Source: Neobacillus rhizophilus (GTDB lineage: Bacteria; Bacillota; Bacilli; Bacillales; Cytobacillaceae). Taken from it: a DNA stretch of 64,000 bases. The stretch lies in contig NZ_JAGYPF010000003.1 in the NCBI RefSeq assembly GCF_018343535.1, forward strand, positions 794,580-858,579, given 5' to 3'. Both the position numbers and the translations under genes were made by a program. Below, piece by piece: positions 9,025 to 18,393 of the stretch; the first letter of the stretch is position 1; each line of letters begins with the position of its first letter. Under the pieces are notes generated by a model. That model did no database searches and was not told where the DNA came from. It saw only the letters and a list, made by a program, of their open reading frames with translations.

Positions 9025-9327
9025 TCCTTTTTGATAAAAACTTACAAACTATATTTTAGTTGGAACTCTTTCTAACCATAAAATAGTTAAAAGAAAGTAC
9101 AACTTCACTCCTTTTTTTAGCAATATTTACGAAACGGTTTATAAGTTATTTACGTTGAAAACGCTTTAATCCTTATATATCCATTCAATCAAATGTTAAA
9201 GTGAAAAAAAATACTCTTTTTTACTGAAAAATCTGAATAAATTGACAAAATATATTGTTTTTTATATTGGAAAGTTCTATCATGATAGTAAATACTTACT
9301 ACATTTTTTGGTTAAAGGAGAAAATCT
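9025..9327. promoter_or_regulatory. Divergent control region between monooxygenase operon and XylR_N/PucR regulator
   Basis: These 303 bases hold both outward promoters and no gene. A TTGACA box (9242-9247) and a TATATT box (9263-9268), 15 bases apart, could serve the rightward regulator. The region is very AT-rich with homopolymer tracts. The regulator probably binds here, but I could not define its operator by eye. Confidence 0.45.
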
Positions 9328-11151
9328 ATGTCCAATATCAGTAATATCGGTGAGCTAAAAATTAATAGTTTTGATATCTTATTCTCTAGTCAATCATTTG
9401 GAATACTACGAAAAGCATTATTTCATAATATAGGTTCCCATAAGACGAAAGGGTTTTTATTAAGATTAGGCAAGGAATTAGGCGCTCAAACGGCATCTGA
9501 ATTATTAGAAACTCATTCTCCAGAATATGTAGTCAACCAAGCCATCATGATCCATAAAAAGATGGGCCATGTATCAGACGTAATTACAAAAAGAGACCAA
9601 AAATATGATAAGAATGGAAATTTACTTTATATAAACACGAAAGGAATCTGGTTTGATTCCTATGAAGCAATACTCCATTTGAAACATCATGAAGTTTCAA
9701 CCGAATGCTCTTGTTATACGTTAAGTGGTTTTGCAACTGGATATCTTTCTAAAGCATTTAATGCAGCTGTTATGGTAAGAGAGACAAAATGCAAGGCAAG
9801 AGGAGATGAAAATTGTGAATTCGTCATAAAATTAGAAGAAGATTGGCAGGAAGAATACCCCGAAGAAATTTTGCTATATAATGAGCAAACCATTTATGAT
9901 GAGTTAGAACTTACGTATGATAAACTTCTGAAACAAAAAAACCTTCTAGATAAAATATCTGTATTTCATAACCAGTTAACCGAAAGCGTTTCCAAAAATC
10001 AAAGCATTCCCATTGTAATTGAAACGGCCTACCACAATATAAAAATACCCATCTTAATCGAAGATCGACACGGAAACATGATTGTTCAGTATGGCTTAAC
10101 GGAAGCCCAACTTAAGGAATTAAAATCAGTTAGAAAAGCAAAAATGTTTTATGTTGAATCGTATAATCAAACGCAGTATTTTGAATCAGAAAAATTTAAT
10201 GAACTGAAAACTCCTATTTATTTGGAAAATAAAGTGTTTGCCTATTGTTCTTTTATATACTATGAACATATACGGAAAGAGCCTAATGACCATACTTTTC
10301 TAGAACGCATCTCTACCATCTCTACTTTATGCTTTATTAATGAGAAAATTCAGTTTGAGGCACAAGAAAGAATGAAGATTTCTGTGTTAGATGACCTCAT
10401 TACAAAACAATATGACTCCATAGACGATATAAAGCAGAAATTCAAGTATCTGAAACAGCCGCTAGTAGGTCCATTCTATGTGGCTCTGGTGAATGTTAAT
10501 CAGAAGGGATACAAGGAGAATACGACCGATTTATATCCTATTTGTCTTGAATTAGCTAAGCAGTGTGAAAGTGAGGACCTCATTGTCGTTGTATCCAGGT
10601 ATAACGATCATTGTGTGATTTTAATCGGATCTCCAATTAAAACTTCTAATTTAAAACAAATCATGAAAAGAATGATCACAAAGGTGCAAAAGTCGTTTCC
10701 AGATTACACCTTTAAGATTGGTGTTAGCAATAAATTTGAAGATTTACTCGACATTGATACGTACTTGTTACAAGCTGCAAACTCTGTTCGTTCTCCATTT
10801 CATGAAAATATTATACTTCACGATGATTTAGGCTTTATTGGTTCCATCGTGAATACTTATAACTATGAACAGCTAATGGAATTAGCCAAAAAAGAACTAA
10901 AAATTCTTTATACCTCCAATGATGACAAAAATAAAGAATTATTAAATACGTTATATATCTATTTAAAAAACAATGGGAAATTAGAAAAGACCATGCATGA
11001 TTTATCGTTATCAATTGGAGGGATTCAGTATCGGATCAGAAAAATTGAAGAAATAATAGGTAAAAGTTTAAAGGATTTCCGCAATTCTGCTTACTTACTA
11101 TTATTAATTGAAAGTATGATACTTATTGATAAAATAAAAATAGAATCTTAA
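9328..11151 (+). CDS. Aromatic-sensing transcriptional regulator: XylR_N + V4R + PucR-type HTH
   Basis: This 607-residue protein starts with the XylR/DmpR activator domain (about residues 10-110). The V4R domain follows (about 130-190) with its conserved pattern CSCYTLSGFATGYLSKAF...ETKCKARGDENCEF; the Cys residues are likely metal ligands near the phenol pocket. A coiled linker at about 195-220 follows, then a PucR/CdaR-like middle region. The C-terminal HTH_30 (about 540-595) contains GGIQYRIRKIEEIIGK. In XylR the sensor drives a sigma-54 AAA+ motor; here it is joined to a non-sigma-54 output. It lies between two catabolic operons and is inferred to switch them on with an aromatic ligand. 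Confidence 0.9.
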   Translation: MSNISNIGELKINSFDILFSSQSFGILRKALFHNIGSHKTKGFLLRLGKELGAQTASELLETHSPEYVVNQAIMIHKKMGHVSDVITKRDQKYDKNGNLLYINTKGIWFDSYEAILHLKHHEVSTECSCYTLSGFATGYLSKAFNAAVMVRETKCKARGDENCEFVIKLEEDWQEEYPEEILLYNEQTIYDELELTYDKLLKQKNLLDKISVFHNQLTESVSKNQSIPIVIETAYHNIKIPILIEDRHGNMIVQYGLTEAQLKELKSVRKAKMFYVESYNQTQYFESEKFNELKTPIYLENKVFAYCSFIYYEHIRKEPNDHTFLERISTISTLCFINEKIQFEAQERMKISVLDDLITKQYDSIDDIKQKFKYLKQPLVGPFYVALVNVNQKGYKENTTDLYPICLELAKQCESEDLIVVVSRYNDHCVILIGSPIKTSNLKQIMKRMITKVQKSFPDYTFKIGVSNKFEDLLDIDTYLLQAANSVRSPFHENIILHDDLGFIGSIVNTYNYEQLMELAKKELKILYTSNDDKNKELLNTLYIYLKNNGKLEKTMHDLSLSIGGIQYRIRKIEEIIGKSLKDFRNSAYLLLLIESMILIDKIKIES

Positions 11152-11193
11152 GTGAGAACCTTAGCAAACTAGTGCCAAAGGATTTCAATATTG

Positions 11194-11246
11194 AAAAAAG
11201 TGCTATCAAGACTGGATTCCATACCAAATCTCGATGGCACTTTTTT
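11194..11246. terminator. Bidirectional terminator between regulator and TRAP operon
   Basis: AAAAAAGTGC (11194-11203) pairs with GCACTTTTTT (11237-11246), and the stem extends inward imperfectly. The A and T arms give a U-tract on both strands, fitting convergent transcripts. Confidence 0.9.
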
Positions 11247-11258
11247 AGATTGACAAAG

Positions 11259-12554
11259 CTATTTCATCGCATGAGGAAGATAAGAAACAAATTGTGGCAC
11301 AAGGGTAATGATGGCAATCAATAATATCATTAAACACAAATACGGAGCAGCTGCATAGGACATCTTTATAAGGTTCAAAGGAGTTCCTTGTTTCTCTGAA
11401 ATTTGCATCATGACAAACAGGTTCAGCCCTATTGGCGGTGTTATGGCCGACATTTCTAAAGCGATAATCGTAAAAATACCGAACCATAGCAAATCAACGC
11501 CATAGCTGACTAAAATTGGATGTAGAATTGGAACCATGATTAATAGGATCGATATTACATCCATAAACATTCCTAAAATAACAAAGATAACAAAAATCAA
11601 TAATAATAATGTCCACTTATTCATATTTAGTGACTCTAGCCCTAGCTGAATCGCTTGCGGTAATTCAATCGCCGTAATGGCAAATCCAAATAGTAAAGCT
11701 GCGGCTAATATAAACGCAATCATCCCGACATTGGAAGCTGTCTCTTTAAGAGATTCAAATAATCCTTTTAGATTTATTCCTTTGTAAACAAACAAGGCTA
11801 ACAGCAATGAGACAATACAGGCAACTGCTGCCGATTCGGTAACTGTAAAGATCCCCGAATATATCCCCAAAATAATAATCACCGGTAATAGGAATAGCCA
11901 GCTGACTTCTTTTAAAGCTGCCATCCTTTCCTTTTTGCTCGCTTTTTCGCCTCTTTTCAGCTTTTTCCCATATACAACGATCACATATACGATAAAGATA
12001 ATCACCAAGATGATACCTGGGATGATTCCAGCCATAAATAAATCTGTTATCGATACATTCGTCATTGCCCCATATAAAATCATCGGGCCGCTGGGAGGGA
12101 TTAAAATCCCCAATGTACCAGCTGCGGCAATAATCCCGTATGCCAGTCTTTTAGGATACCCATTTTTTATCATTTCACTAGAGGCGATATATCCAATGGT
12201 CACTACCGTTGCAATACTGGACCCCGTTAATGAGGCAAAAAATGCACACGTCAATACACTTGCAATAGCCAAACCTCCTGGCAAATGTCCAAACCATTTA
12301 TTTGCCGCATCAAAGGCCCTTGTTCCGATTCCACTTTTTAACAATATTTGTCCAGTTAGAACAAATAATGGAATTGCTATTAAAATACTATTATTAAGAG
12401 AATTAAAGAGTAGTTGTGGTACTTGTAAATTTGCTACAAGAGGGTCTAAGTAAACCATTAATACTCCAGCACTTACCATGATTAATGCGAATGCAACAGG
12501 CATTCCTAAAAGGATAATTATCATTAATATCCCTAAAATGATTACGTAATCCAA
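11259..12554 (-). CDS. dctM: TRAP transporter large permease subunit (DctM type)
   Basis: The product is a hydrophobic protein of about 431 residues with around a dozen membrane segments. It shows DctM signatures, for example FASLTGSSIATVVTIG and GTLGILIPPSGPMILYG. It is the ion-coupled channel of a tripartite ATP-independent periplasmic-type transporter for organic acids. It follows the small permease gene in the DctP-Q-M order at the end of the catabolic operon. A TTG at 12560 abuts the G-run of the ribosome binding site, so I prefer the TTG at 12554. The substrate is inferred from context to be the aromatic or cyclic carboxylate degraded by neighbouring enzymes. Confidence 0.92.
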   Translation of the reverse strand: MDYVIILGILMIIILLGMPVAFALIMVSAGVLMVYLDPLVANLQVPQLLFNSLNNSILIAIPLFVLTGQILLKSGIGTRAFDAANKWFGHLPGGLAIASVLTCAFFASLTGSSIATVVTIGYIASSEMIKNGYPKRLAYGIIAAAGTLGILIPPSGPMILYGAMTNVSITDLFMAGIIPGIILVIIFIVYVIVVYGKKLKRGEKASKKERMAALKEVSWLFLLPVIIILGIYSGIFTVTESAAVACIVSLLLALFVYKGINLKGLFESLKETASNVGMIAFILAAALLFGFAITAIELPQAIQLGLESLNMNKWTLLLLIFVIFVILGMFMDVISILLIMVPILHPILVSYGVDLLWFGIFTIIALEMSAITPPIGLNLFVMMQISEKQGTPLNLIKMSYAAAPYLCLMILLIAIITLVPQFVSYLPHAMK

Positions 12555-12565
12555 ACACAACCCCC

Positions 12566-13090
12566 CTAACCCAGTACTTGAGTTTCATTTGCCGCCTCAT
12601 GTTGGTCTTTAAGAAATAAAAGCAGCAAATGTCTAATAATAGCTAAACATAGAAGGACACTGCCTATTACTAAAGAACTCTGAGGGATCCAAATCGGAAC
12701 TTGAATGATTGATAAGTCCTTTGCATGTTTCACATACGAACTATGCATCATGACCCAACTGTGCTTCGTTAAAAAAATAAAGAAAACTAATGAAACGATC
12801 ATCATGAAAGTTTCTAATACCTTATTGGTTTTCCTAGAAAACCAATTTGTGAGAATATCGATTTTAATATGTTCTACATTATACATCGCGAAGGCAGCTG
12901 CCATGTAGGAAGCAGCAATAAAAAAGTATACAGAAATTGGTTCAACCCAATGAATGGGGATCATGATATTTCTACCTGCTACACTTATTAAAACCATAGC
13001 AGCGATTAAAAAAATAAGGAGGCCGGCAATAATACCGGCAACTTCCAATATTTTACCTATTATATAGGTAATCATTTTTACTATTTTCAT
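12566..13090 (-). CDS. dctQ: TRAP transporter small permease subunit (DctQ type)
   Basis: The 174-residue product has four predicted transmembrane helices, with the DctQ-like segment NIMIPIHWVEPISVYFFIAA and EHIKIDIL. It forms the membrane complex with DctM and receives substrate from DctP. The gene sits 12 bases after the binding-protein gene and just before dctM, so the set is complete and co-transcribed. AAGGGTG lies five bases before the ATG. Confidence 0.9.
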   Translation of the reverse strand: MKIVKMITYIIGKILEVAGIIAGLLIFLIAAMVLISVAGRNIMIPIHWVEPISVYFFIAASYMAAAFAMYNVEHIKIDILTNWFSRKTNKVLETFMMIVSLVFFIFLTKHSWVMMHSSYVKHAKDLSIIQVPIWIPQSSLVIGSVLLCLAIIRHLLLLFLKDQHEAANETQVLG

Positions 13091-13102
13091 ATCATCACCC
13101 TT

Positions 13103-14140
13103 TTAATTTCTTGAAGAATTGATAATGTCCATTATTTTCTTTCCTACATCTCCCGTAGTTTGATAGAAATCTTCGAGAACCTTGTCCTCTACTGGTTTGA
13201 ATGATTTCTTATCTACTTCTACAAACTTCATTCCTTTTTCACTTAGAGTCTTTGCATTTGCCTCCTGTTGTTTTTGGACTTCCTTGGACATCCATCCTTC
13301 TACCTCTTTAGAAGATTCTAATATGATGTTTCGTGTTTCTTCAGGAAGAGAATTCCACCAATCTAAATTCACTAGTGAAATGGAAATCCCGGCGTTTTGC
13401 GGTCCTGTATAATATTTAGTCACTTCATAATATTGTTGGGCAATGAAGGCAACTGGCGCTGACAAACCTGCATCAATCGTTCCTCTTTGTAATGCCTGAA
13501 CGACCTCTGCCCCTGGCATCGTGATTGGGGTACCACCAGCTGCTTCTACAAATTTGGACATAAGCGGACTTGTTGTTCTCACCTTTTTACCCTTAAAATC
13601 ATTAGGAGTTTTCAGTGGAGTATCTTTCGATGCATAATACGCCATTCCAAAGTCTCCCCAAATAATGGGGTAAAGGTTGGCTTTAGCAAATTCATCTTCA
13701 AAAATTTTACGTACACCGTTATCCAATGATCTGTGAAGGTGTTCGTAATCATCAAATACAGGCAATACAATAAGCTCGGCACTTGGAACTAAAGATGTTA
13801 ACATTTCAAACGTTGTTGCGCCAGCTTCGATTTGTCCTGAAGAGATCGCATCTACTATCCCTATATCATTGTAAAGTTGTCCAGAGGGATAAATACTGAT
13901 CTTAATTTTCCCACCGCTCTTTTTGCTCACTAATTCTTTTAATTTCTCAAAACCCTTATGGGTATGCTGTTCTACTGGATATCCATGGGCAAATTTAAAG
14001 GATACTTCTTCCACGTTACCTTTTGTGCTTTTGTTCGTTTCACTTTCTTTCTTCGTAGTGCCATTTGAAGAGGATGAACTACAACCAACCATCGTGACTA
14101 GTGCTAGCACAATCATGAATATCAACAATTTATTTTTCAT
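13103..14140 (-). CDS. dctP: TRAP transporter substrate-binding lipoprotein (DctP type)
   Basis: The 345-residue protein starts with a lipoprotein signal peptide ending LVTMVGC, so Cys20 would be lipidated and the protein tethered outside the membrane. The mature part shows DctP features: FKFAHGYPVEQHTHKGFEKL, GGKIKISIYPSGQLYND and a GKKVRTTSPL segment where family members carry the carboxylate-binding Arg. It captures an organic acid for DctQM. It follows the meta-cleavage hydrolase gene by 16 bases and belongs to the long leftward operon beginning at the enoyl-CoA hydratase gene. Confidence 0.93.
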   Translation of the reverse strand: MKNKLLIFMIVLALVTMVGCSSSSSNGTTKKESETNKSTKGNVEEVSFKFAHGYPVEQHTHKGFEKLKELVSKKSGGKIKISIYPSGQLYNDIGIVDAISSGQIEAGATTFEMLTSLVPSAELIVLPVFDDYEHLHRSLDNGVRKIFEDEFAKANLYPIIWGDFGMAYYASKDTPLKTPNDFKGKKVRTTSPLMSKFVEAAGGTPITMPGAEVVQALQRGTIDAGLSAPVAFIAQQYYEVTKYYTGPQNAGISISLVNLDWWNSLPEETRNIILESSKEVEGWMSKEVQKQQEANAKTLSEKGMKFVEVDKKSFKPVEDKVLEDFYQTTGDVGKKIMDIINSSRN

Positions 14141-14156
14141 TTAAACTCCACCCCTA

Positions 14157-15008
14157 TTAAATTGTTTTATTAAAGTACTCCATCACAAGCTTATTAAATG
14201 TTTCTTTATGTTCCAACTGTGCCCAGTGACCGCATTGCCCTAAGACAAATAAATGAGCATTTGGTAAATGATCCAACAGATAGTAGCTAGAATCGATGGA
14301 ACAAACATTGTCCTCTTTACCATGAATTAAGAGAATTTCATGTTTGATTCTTTTCAATGCTGTTGGTGGCACAGGTAATGGTGCTGTGCTAAAGAAGGCA
14401 TTATTTGACTTTTTCACTTCCTCTTTTAAAGCGATTTCAAAACGCTCATCAATAAACGAATCAATAATTGGGGTCATTTTCTCTACATCATAGACAAACC
14501 ATTCCATAATTTGTCTTAACTTTTTAGGAGTGGGAGCTTGATAGAAATTTCGTGCCCTTGCCAATTCAATGCTCATTTTTGTTACTGGAGTCCCACCGGG
14601 GCCCATCAAAATTACTCGATCAAATCGATAAGGATGCTCCATTAATAATTCCAATGCAATCGAACAACCTAAAGAATTTCCGACAATGTTTGCTTTTTCA
14701 ATTTTCATTTCATCCATTAATTCAATTATTTGCTTCACCCATAAATCGAGCCATTCTTGCCTAGTCTTCGGAGGCTCAACCGGATGACTGCTGTTGGCAA
14801 AGCCAAATAGATCTGGAGCAATGCAATGGAACTGTTCTTGACAACTGTCTAAAACATAACTCCAATTCGCAAGAGCTGTGACTCCTGGACCAGAACCGTG
14901 AATAAAAATTACTTTATTCTTATTTTCAGCCCCTGATTCATTCACATAGGTTTTAAAATTTTCTGTATTAACATAGCGAGTTGAAATGGTTGAAGTGGTT
15001 GTACTCAT
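14157..15008 (-). CDS. Meta-cleavage-product hydrolase (alpha/beta hydrolase, C-C bond cleaving)
   Basis: The 283-residue alpha/beta hydrolase carries HGSGPGVTALANW, the oxyanion-loop signature of C-C hydrolases such as BphD, MhpC, XylF and HsaD. The triad is Ser112 (GNSLGC), Asp233 (GKEDN) and His261 (CGHW). These enzymes split the yellow ring-fission product made by an extradiol dioxygenase into a hydroxydienoate and a carboxylic acid. Its start overlaps the CoA-transferase stop (ATGA). Being in the side-chain operon rather than beside the dioxygenase ties the two operons into one pathway. No hydroxydienoate hydratase or aldolase genes follow within the window. Confidence 0.9.
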   Translation of the reverse strand: MSTTTSTISTRYVNTENFKTYVNESGAENKNKVIFIHGSGPGVTALANWSYVLDSCQEQFHCIAPDLFGFANSSHPVEPPKTRQEWLDLWVKQIIELMDEMKIEKANIVGNSLGCSIALELLMEHPYRFDRVILMGPGGTPVTKMSIELARARNFYQAPTPKKLRQIMEWFVYDVEKMTPIIDSFIDERFEIALKEEVKKSNNAFFSTAPLPVPPTALKRIKHEILLIHGKEDNVCSIDSSYYLLDHLPNAHLFVLGQCGHWAQLEHKETFNKLVMEYFNKTI

Positions 15009-16171
15009 ATTCTTTCCTCCTCTTTCTTTATCATATTTTCAAAGATTTCTTCGTTGTGTTGCCCTAGGAATGGAGCTGGTTGATAGTTATCAACGATAGA
15101 TCTTGAAAGTTTTATTGTTGAACCCGGAACTTTCACTTTACCTTTTGTAGGATGATTGATTTCTACAATCATGTTTCTCTCTATTAAGTGGCGATCATTT
15201 GCAACTTCTTTAATCGTCAGTACCGGTGCTGCCGGTACCCCTTTTTCAGTTAATATTTCAACAATTTCCCATTTATTGATATTCTTTGTCCATTCAGTGA
15301 CAAATTGGTCAACCTCATCCATATGTGCTGCCCGGCTGATTGTATTTTTAAACTCTTCTTTTTCAAGTAGATGTTGTTGTTCTAATATGTCAACGAGTAA
15401 CTGCCAATGTCGCTCGGTTGCACATATAATAGCAACAAATCCATCTTTGGAAGGATAGACATTGTATGGTGCTGACCTTAACCCACTATGCTTATTCCCT
15501 GTTCTTTCACAATAATTGTCAGGATCCCCATCATACAATGCAGCTAGAGGAGAAGCTAATGTCGGATAAAGAGCGTCATGCATTGATACTTCTACTTTTT
15601 GCCCTTCTCCAGTCCTTTCTCTTTGATAAAGAGCTAAACCAATGCCTGCTAATAAATGCGTTCCGCCTAACAAATCAGCAATAGCAGGTCCTGCTTTAAC
15701 CGGAGGCATTTCCGGATAACCTGTAGAGCTCATCACTCCTCCAATGGCTTGCACCGTTAAATCCATTCCTGGGAAATTTTGATAAGGGCCTGTTAGGCCA
15801 TAAGCCGTTGCTGTCGCATAGATGAGCCTTGGGTTCCTCTTTTTTAAGACTTCGTCATAATCCAACTCTAATCGCTTCATGACACCTGGGGTAAAGTTTT
15901 CTACTAAAATATCTGCTTGTTCCACTAGTTTCAAAAATGCTTTTTTTCCGTCTTTACTTTTCAAATCTAAGGTAACACCGTATTTATTTGTGTTGAACAT
16001 TAAAAATTCATGGGGAACTTTGCTTTCATGTCTTTCTCGTAAAATATCTCCCTTTGGACTCTCAACTTTTATTACTTTCGCTCCGTGGTAAGCTAGTTGT
16101 AGTGTACAGTACGGTCCCTGATATACTTGGCTTAAGTCTAAGACAACCAGTCCTTCTAATGCCTTCTTCAT
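15005..16171 (-). CDS. Class III CoA-transferase (CaiB/BaiF family)
   Basis: The 388-residue protein matches family III CoA-transferases along its length: LDLSQVYQGPYCTLQLAYHG at the N-terminus, ILVENFTPGVMKRL, and the active-site stretch GLTGPYQNFPGMD with Asp137 as likely nucleophile. Enzymes of this family move CoA from a thioester donor to a carboxylate such as carnitine, bile acids, benzylsuccinate or phenyllactate, without ATP. Here it probably activates the imported carboxylate, since no acyl-CoA ligase gene is present in the cluster. It lies between the acyl-CoA dehydrogenase pair and the hydrolase, with 13- and minus 4-base spacings. The exact donor and acceptor cannot be read from sequence. 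Confidence 0.9.
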   Translation of the reverse strand: MKKALEGLVVLDLSQVYQGPYCTLQLAYHGAKVIKVESPKGDILRERHESKVPHEFLMFNTNKYGVTLDLKSKDGKKAFLKLVEQADILVENFTPGVMKRLELDYDEVLKKRNPRLIYATATAYGLTGPYQNFPGMDLTVQAIGGVMSSTGYPEMPPVKAGPAIADLLGGTHLLAGIGLALYQRERTGEGQKVEVSMHDALYPTLASPLAALYDGDPDNYCERTGNKHSGLRSAPYNVYPSKDGFVAIICATERHWQLLVDILEQQHLLEKEEFKNTISRAAHMDEVDQFVTEWTKNINKWEIVEILTEKGVPAAPVLTIKEVANDRHLIERNMIVEINHPTKGKVKVPGSTIKLSRSIVDNYQPAPFLGQHNEEIFENMIKKEEERI

Positions 16172-16184
16172 GCTTTTACCACCT

Positions 16185-17234
16185 TTATTGAGTTATAATC
16201 TCCCATAAGCCTTTTTCTTCAGCTAAGACAAAACGACTGATTTCTTGCGACCAGTACGATTCAGATTGATATTCGTCTCTTAGGGACCATAATTTTCTTG
16301 TGTAGTAGTGGAGTATGTGTTCCTGTGTAAACCCCATAGCTGCATGAATCTGGTGGGCAATTGCTGTAGCTGTGCTTATTGCCTCGCAAACTTTTAATTT
16401 TGCAACCATCAACTCTAAATAATATTGTTGATCCATTTCATCCTTGAGAGATTCAATACAAGTACGTGTCATGATTTCTGCCTGTTTTACCGATTCTGCC
16501 ATAATAGAAAGATTATTTTTATTCATTTGAAAGCTGCTAATCGGCTTTCCAAATTGAATTCTAGTATTTCCATGTTCAATTGTTAATTCAACTATTTTCT
16601 TTAATGCACCAGTAGCAACAGCTAAGTTAAGTAACAGTTGCAATGAAAAATAATAGTTAACCACTGATGGATTAATTAATTTAACTAGTTTGGGTGAATG
16701 ATTGATTAGCTCAAACGAATAGACTGGTTCATTAGCTAAATTGTGTTTTATTTTAAAATCTAATTGACTAGCGTCCAGCAAAACTAAATTTTCTTCCCCG
16801 CGTTCATTGGTTCCTATTACTAAAACATCGTTCCCTTTTGTATATCCATATATATTTTCAATCTTACCGTTAGCCAAATACTCCTCTTCCGAGTTGATTT
16901 TTATTCTTTGGTCAAACGGTCCACAAGAAAGGTGGCTCTTTGAATCTAGTTTTTCCTGATAAGCTATCCAATTACGAAATAGTAAAGCGGTAAATGGGAT
17001 GGGGAGAGCATAGTTACCAGCGATAATAGCTAATTCCAGCCCATGCTTTTTCTCAAATCCACTTCCCCCTTCAGCTTCATCTATTCCAATCAAATAAACT
17101 CCAAATTCCTCTAACGTCTCTAATAATTGAGTGGGGACTCCATTGCTTTCAGATTCCTTAAGTAAATCATTATCACAAAAGTCTTCAAGGATCTTTTCAA
17201 AAGATTCTTTCAATATTAATTCCATTTCATCCAT
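16185..17234 (-). CDS. Acyl-CoA dehydrogenase, divergent short subunit (likely beta partner)
   Basis: This 349-residue protein is shorter and more divergent than a standard acyl-CoA dehydrogenase. The C-terminal helical domain is clear (RIQFGKPISSFQMNKNNLS, HQIHAAMGFTQEHILHYYTRKL), but the central FAD/substrate beta domain is poorly conserved. The gene overlaps its larger neighbour by 8 bases. In steroid and bile-acid degraders, such overlapping pairs form alpha2-beta2 heteromeric dehydrogenases (FadE28-FadE29, ChsE1-ChsE2) acting on bulky CoA thioesters; I infer the same here. A standalone homomeric enzyme is possible but less likely. Confidence 0.85.
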   Translation of the reverse strand: MDEMELILKESFEKILEDFCDNDLLKESESNGVPTQLLETLEEFGVYLIGIDEAEGGSGFEKKHGLELAIIAGNYALPIPFTALLFRNWIAYQEKLDSKSHLSCGPFDQRIKINSEEEYLANGKIENIYGYTKGNDVLVIGTNERGEENLVLLDASQLDFKIKHNLANEPVYSFELINHSPKLVKLINPSVVNYYFSLQLLLNLAVATGALKKIVELTIEHGNTRIQFGKPISSFQMNKNNLSIMAESVKQAEIMTRTCIESLKDEMDQQYYLELMVAKLKVCEAISTATAIAHQIHAAMGFTQEHILHYYTRKLWSLRDEYQSESYWSQEISRFVLAEEKGLWEIITQ

Positions 17235-18381
17235 TATTCATCACCCCTTTAGAAATAATCGTTCTTAAAATTTCTGTCGTTCCACCTCTTAGGGTAAATC
17301 CTGGAGAATGTAAAATAGATTGTGCAGCATAAACCTCGATTCTTTTATCTGAATCTAATGAAGGGTAGATGGATGCAGTATTTCTAGCTGTGTGAATAAT
17401 TCGGTTTTCTAGCTGGGTTCCGAGATCTTTTACCATTGCGGCTTCTGTGTTTGGTGTCTTTTTTTGTTCCAATAAAGACGCGACCTCTAAGGACATTTTT
17501 CGCAAAGTTACTAAACTGGCAATACAAGAGCCTAAGTCTTGTAAATCAGACTGCACATTCCCTTCAGATTTTACGATCTCGATTAATTCTTCTAGTAATG
17601 GATACGTGCTAAGGAATCTCTCGGGACCACTTCTTTCAAATGCTAATTCTGTTAATCCTTGTTGCCAGCCATTTCCCGCAACCCCAACTAAATTCTCTTT
17701 TGGCACTTTTACATCTTCAAAAAATACTTCATTAAATTCATGCTCCCCCGTCATTAGATGGACAGGTCTGATGGTTACGCCTGGTGACTTCAAATCCACT
17801 ATAATTTGACTCATACCTTCATATTTGTTCTTTTCATTCTTGGGGGAAGTCCTACATAGTACAAGAATAAAGTGTGCATGGTGTGCACCTGTTGTCCAAA
17901 TCTTACTTCCATTTAAAAGCCAATAATCTCCTTTGTCTTCGGCTTTTGTGGATATTGATGCCAAATCACTTCCTGAGTTTGGTTCACTTAAACCGATAGC
18001 AAAATATAATTCTCCCTTGCAAATGGATGGTAAATATTTTATTTTTTGTTCTTCCGTTCCAAACTTTAGCAACAAGGGTGCTGTTTGTCTATCTGCTACC
18101 CAGTGGGCAGAAACCGGTGCACCTTTTGATAAAATTTCTTCTAAAACAACATATCTCTCTAAATTGCTTTTCTCCTGACCACCATATTTTTTGGGAATCG
18201 TCATCCCAATCCAACCTTTTTTAGCCAACTTTTTGCTAAACTCTGGTGAAAAACCAGAAATACTTGCATCACACCTAACAGTAAACGTTCCATTCAATTT
18301 TTCTTCTTTTATAAATTCTCTCACTGCTGATCTTAGTTCTCTAATGTCAGATTGGGTATTAAATTCAGCGATGCTTACCAA
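17227..18381 (-). CDS. Acyl-CoA dehydrogenase, main subunit
   Basis: The 384-residue flavoenzyme has the full fold: an N-terminal helical domain (IPKKYGGQEKSNLERYVVLE), the FAD-contact stretch FAIGLSEPNSGSDLAS, KIWTTGAHHAHF, and a C-terminal domain ending GGTTEILRTIISKGV. It introduces an alpha-beta double bond into an acyl-CoA and passes electrons to ETF. The segment ERSGPERFLST resembles bulky-substrate dehydrogenases of the FadE/CaiA kind. It starts at TTG, six bases after GGAGG, and its stop overlaps the start of the smaller subunit, pointing to translational coupling. Its product would feed the enoyl-CoA hydratase encoded just upstream. Confidence 0.92.
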   Translation of the reverse strand: MVSIAEFNTQSDIRELRSAVREFIKEEKLNGTFTVRCDASISGFSPEFSKKLAKKGWIGMTIPKKYGGQEKSNLERYVVLEEILSKGAPVSAHWVADRQTAPLLLKFGTEEQKIKYLPSICKGELYFAIGLSEPNSGSDLASISTKAEDKGDYWLLNGSKIWTTGAHHAHFILVLCRTSPKNEKNKYEGMSQIIVDLKSPGVTIRPVHLMTGEHEFNEVFFEDVKVPKENLVGVAGNGWQQGLTELAFERSGPERFLSTYPLLEELIEIVKSEGNVQSDLQDLGSCIASLVTLRKMSLEVASLLEQKKTPNTEAAMVKDLGTQLENRIIHTARNTASIYPSLDSDKRIEVYAAQSILHSPGFTLRGGTTEILRTIISKGVMNNG

Positions 18382-18393
18382 GTGAATCCTCCT

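Noticed and set aside
12403..12600. 65-codon frame overlapping dctM and dctQ
   Set aside because: It lies in another frame of two well-supported TRAP transporter genes and has no protein features.
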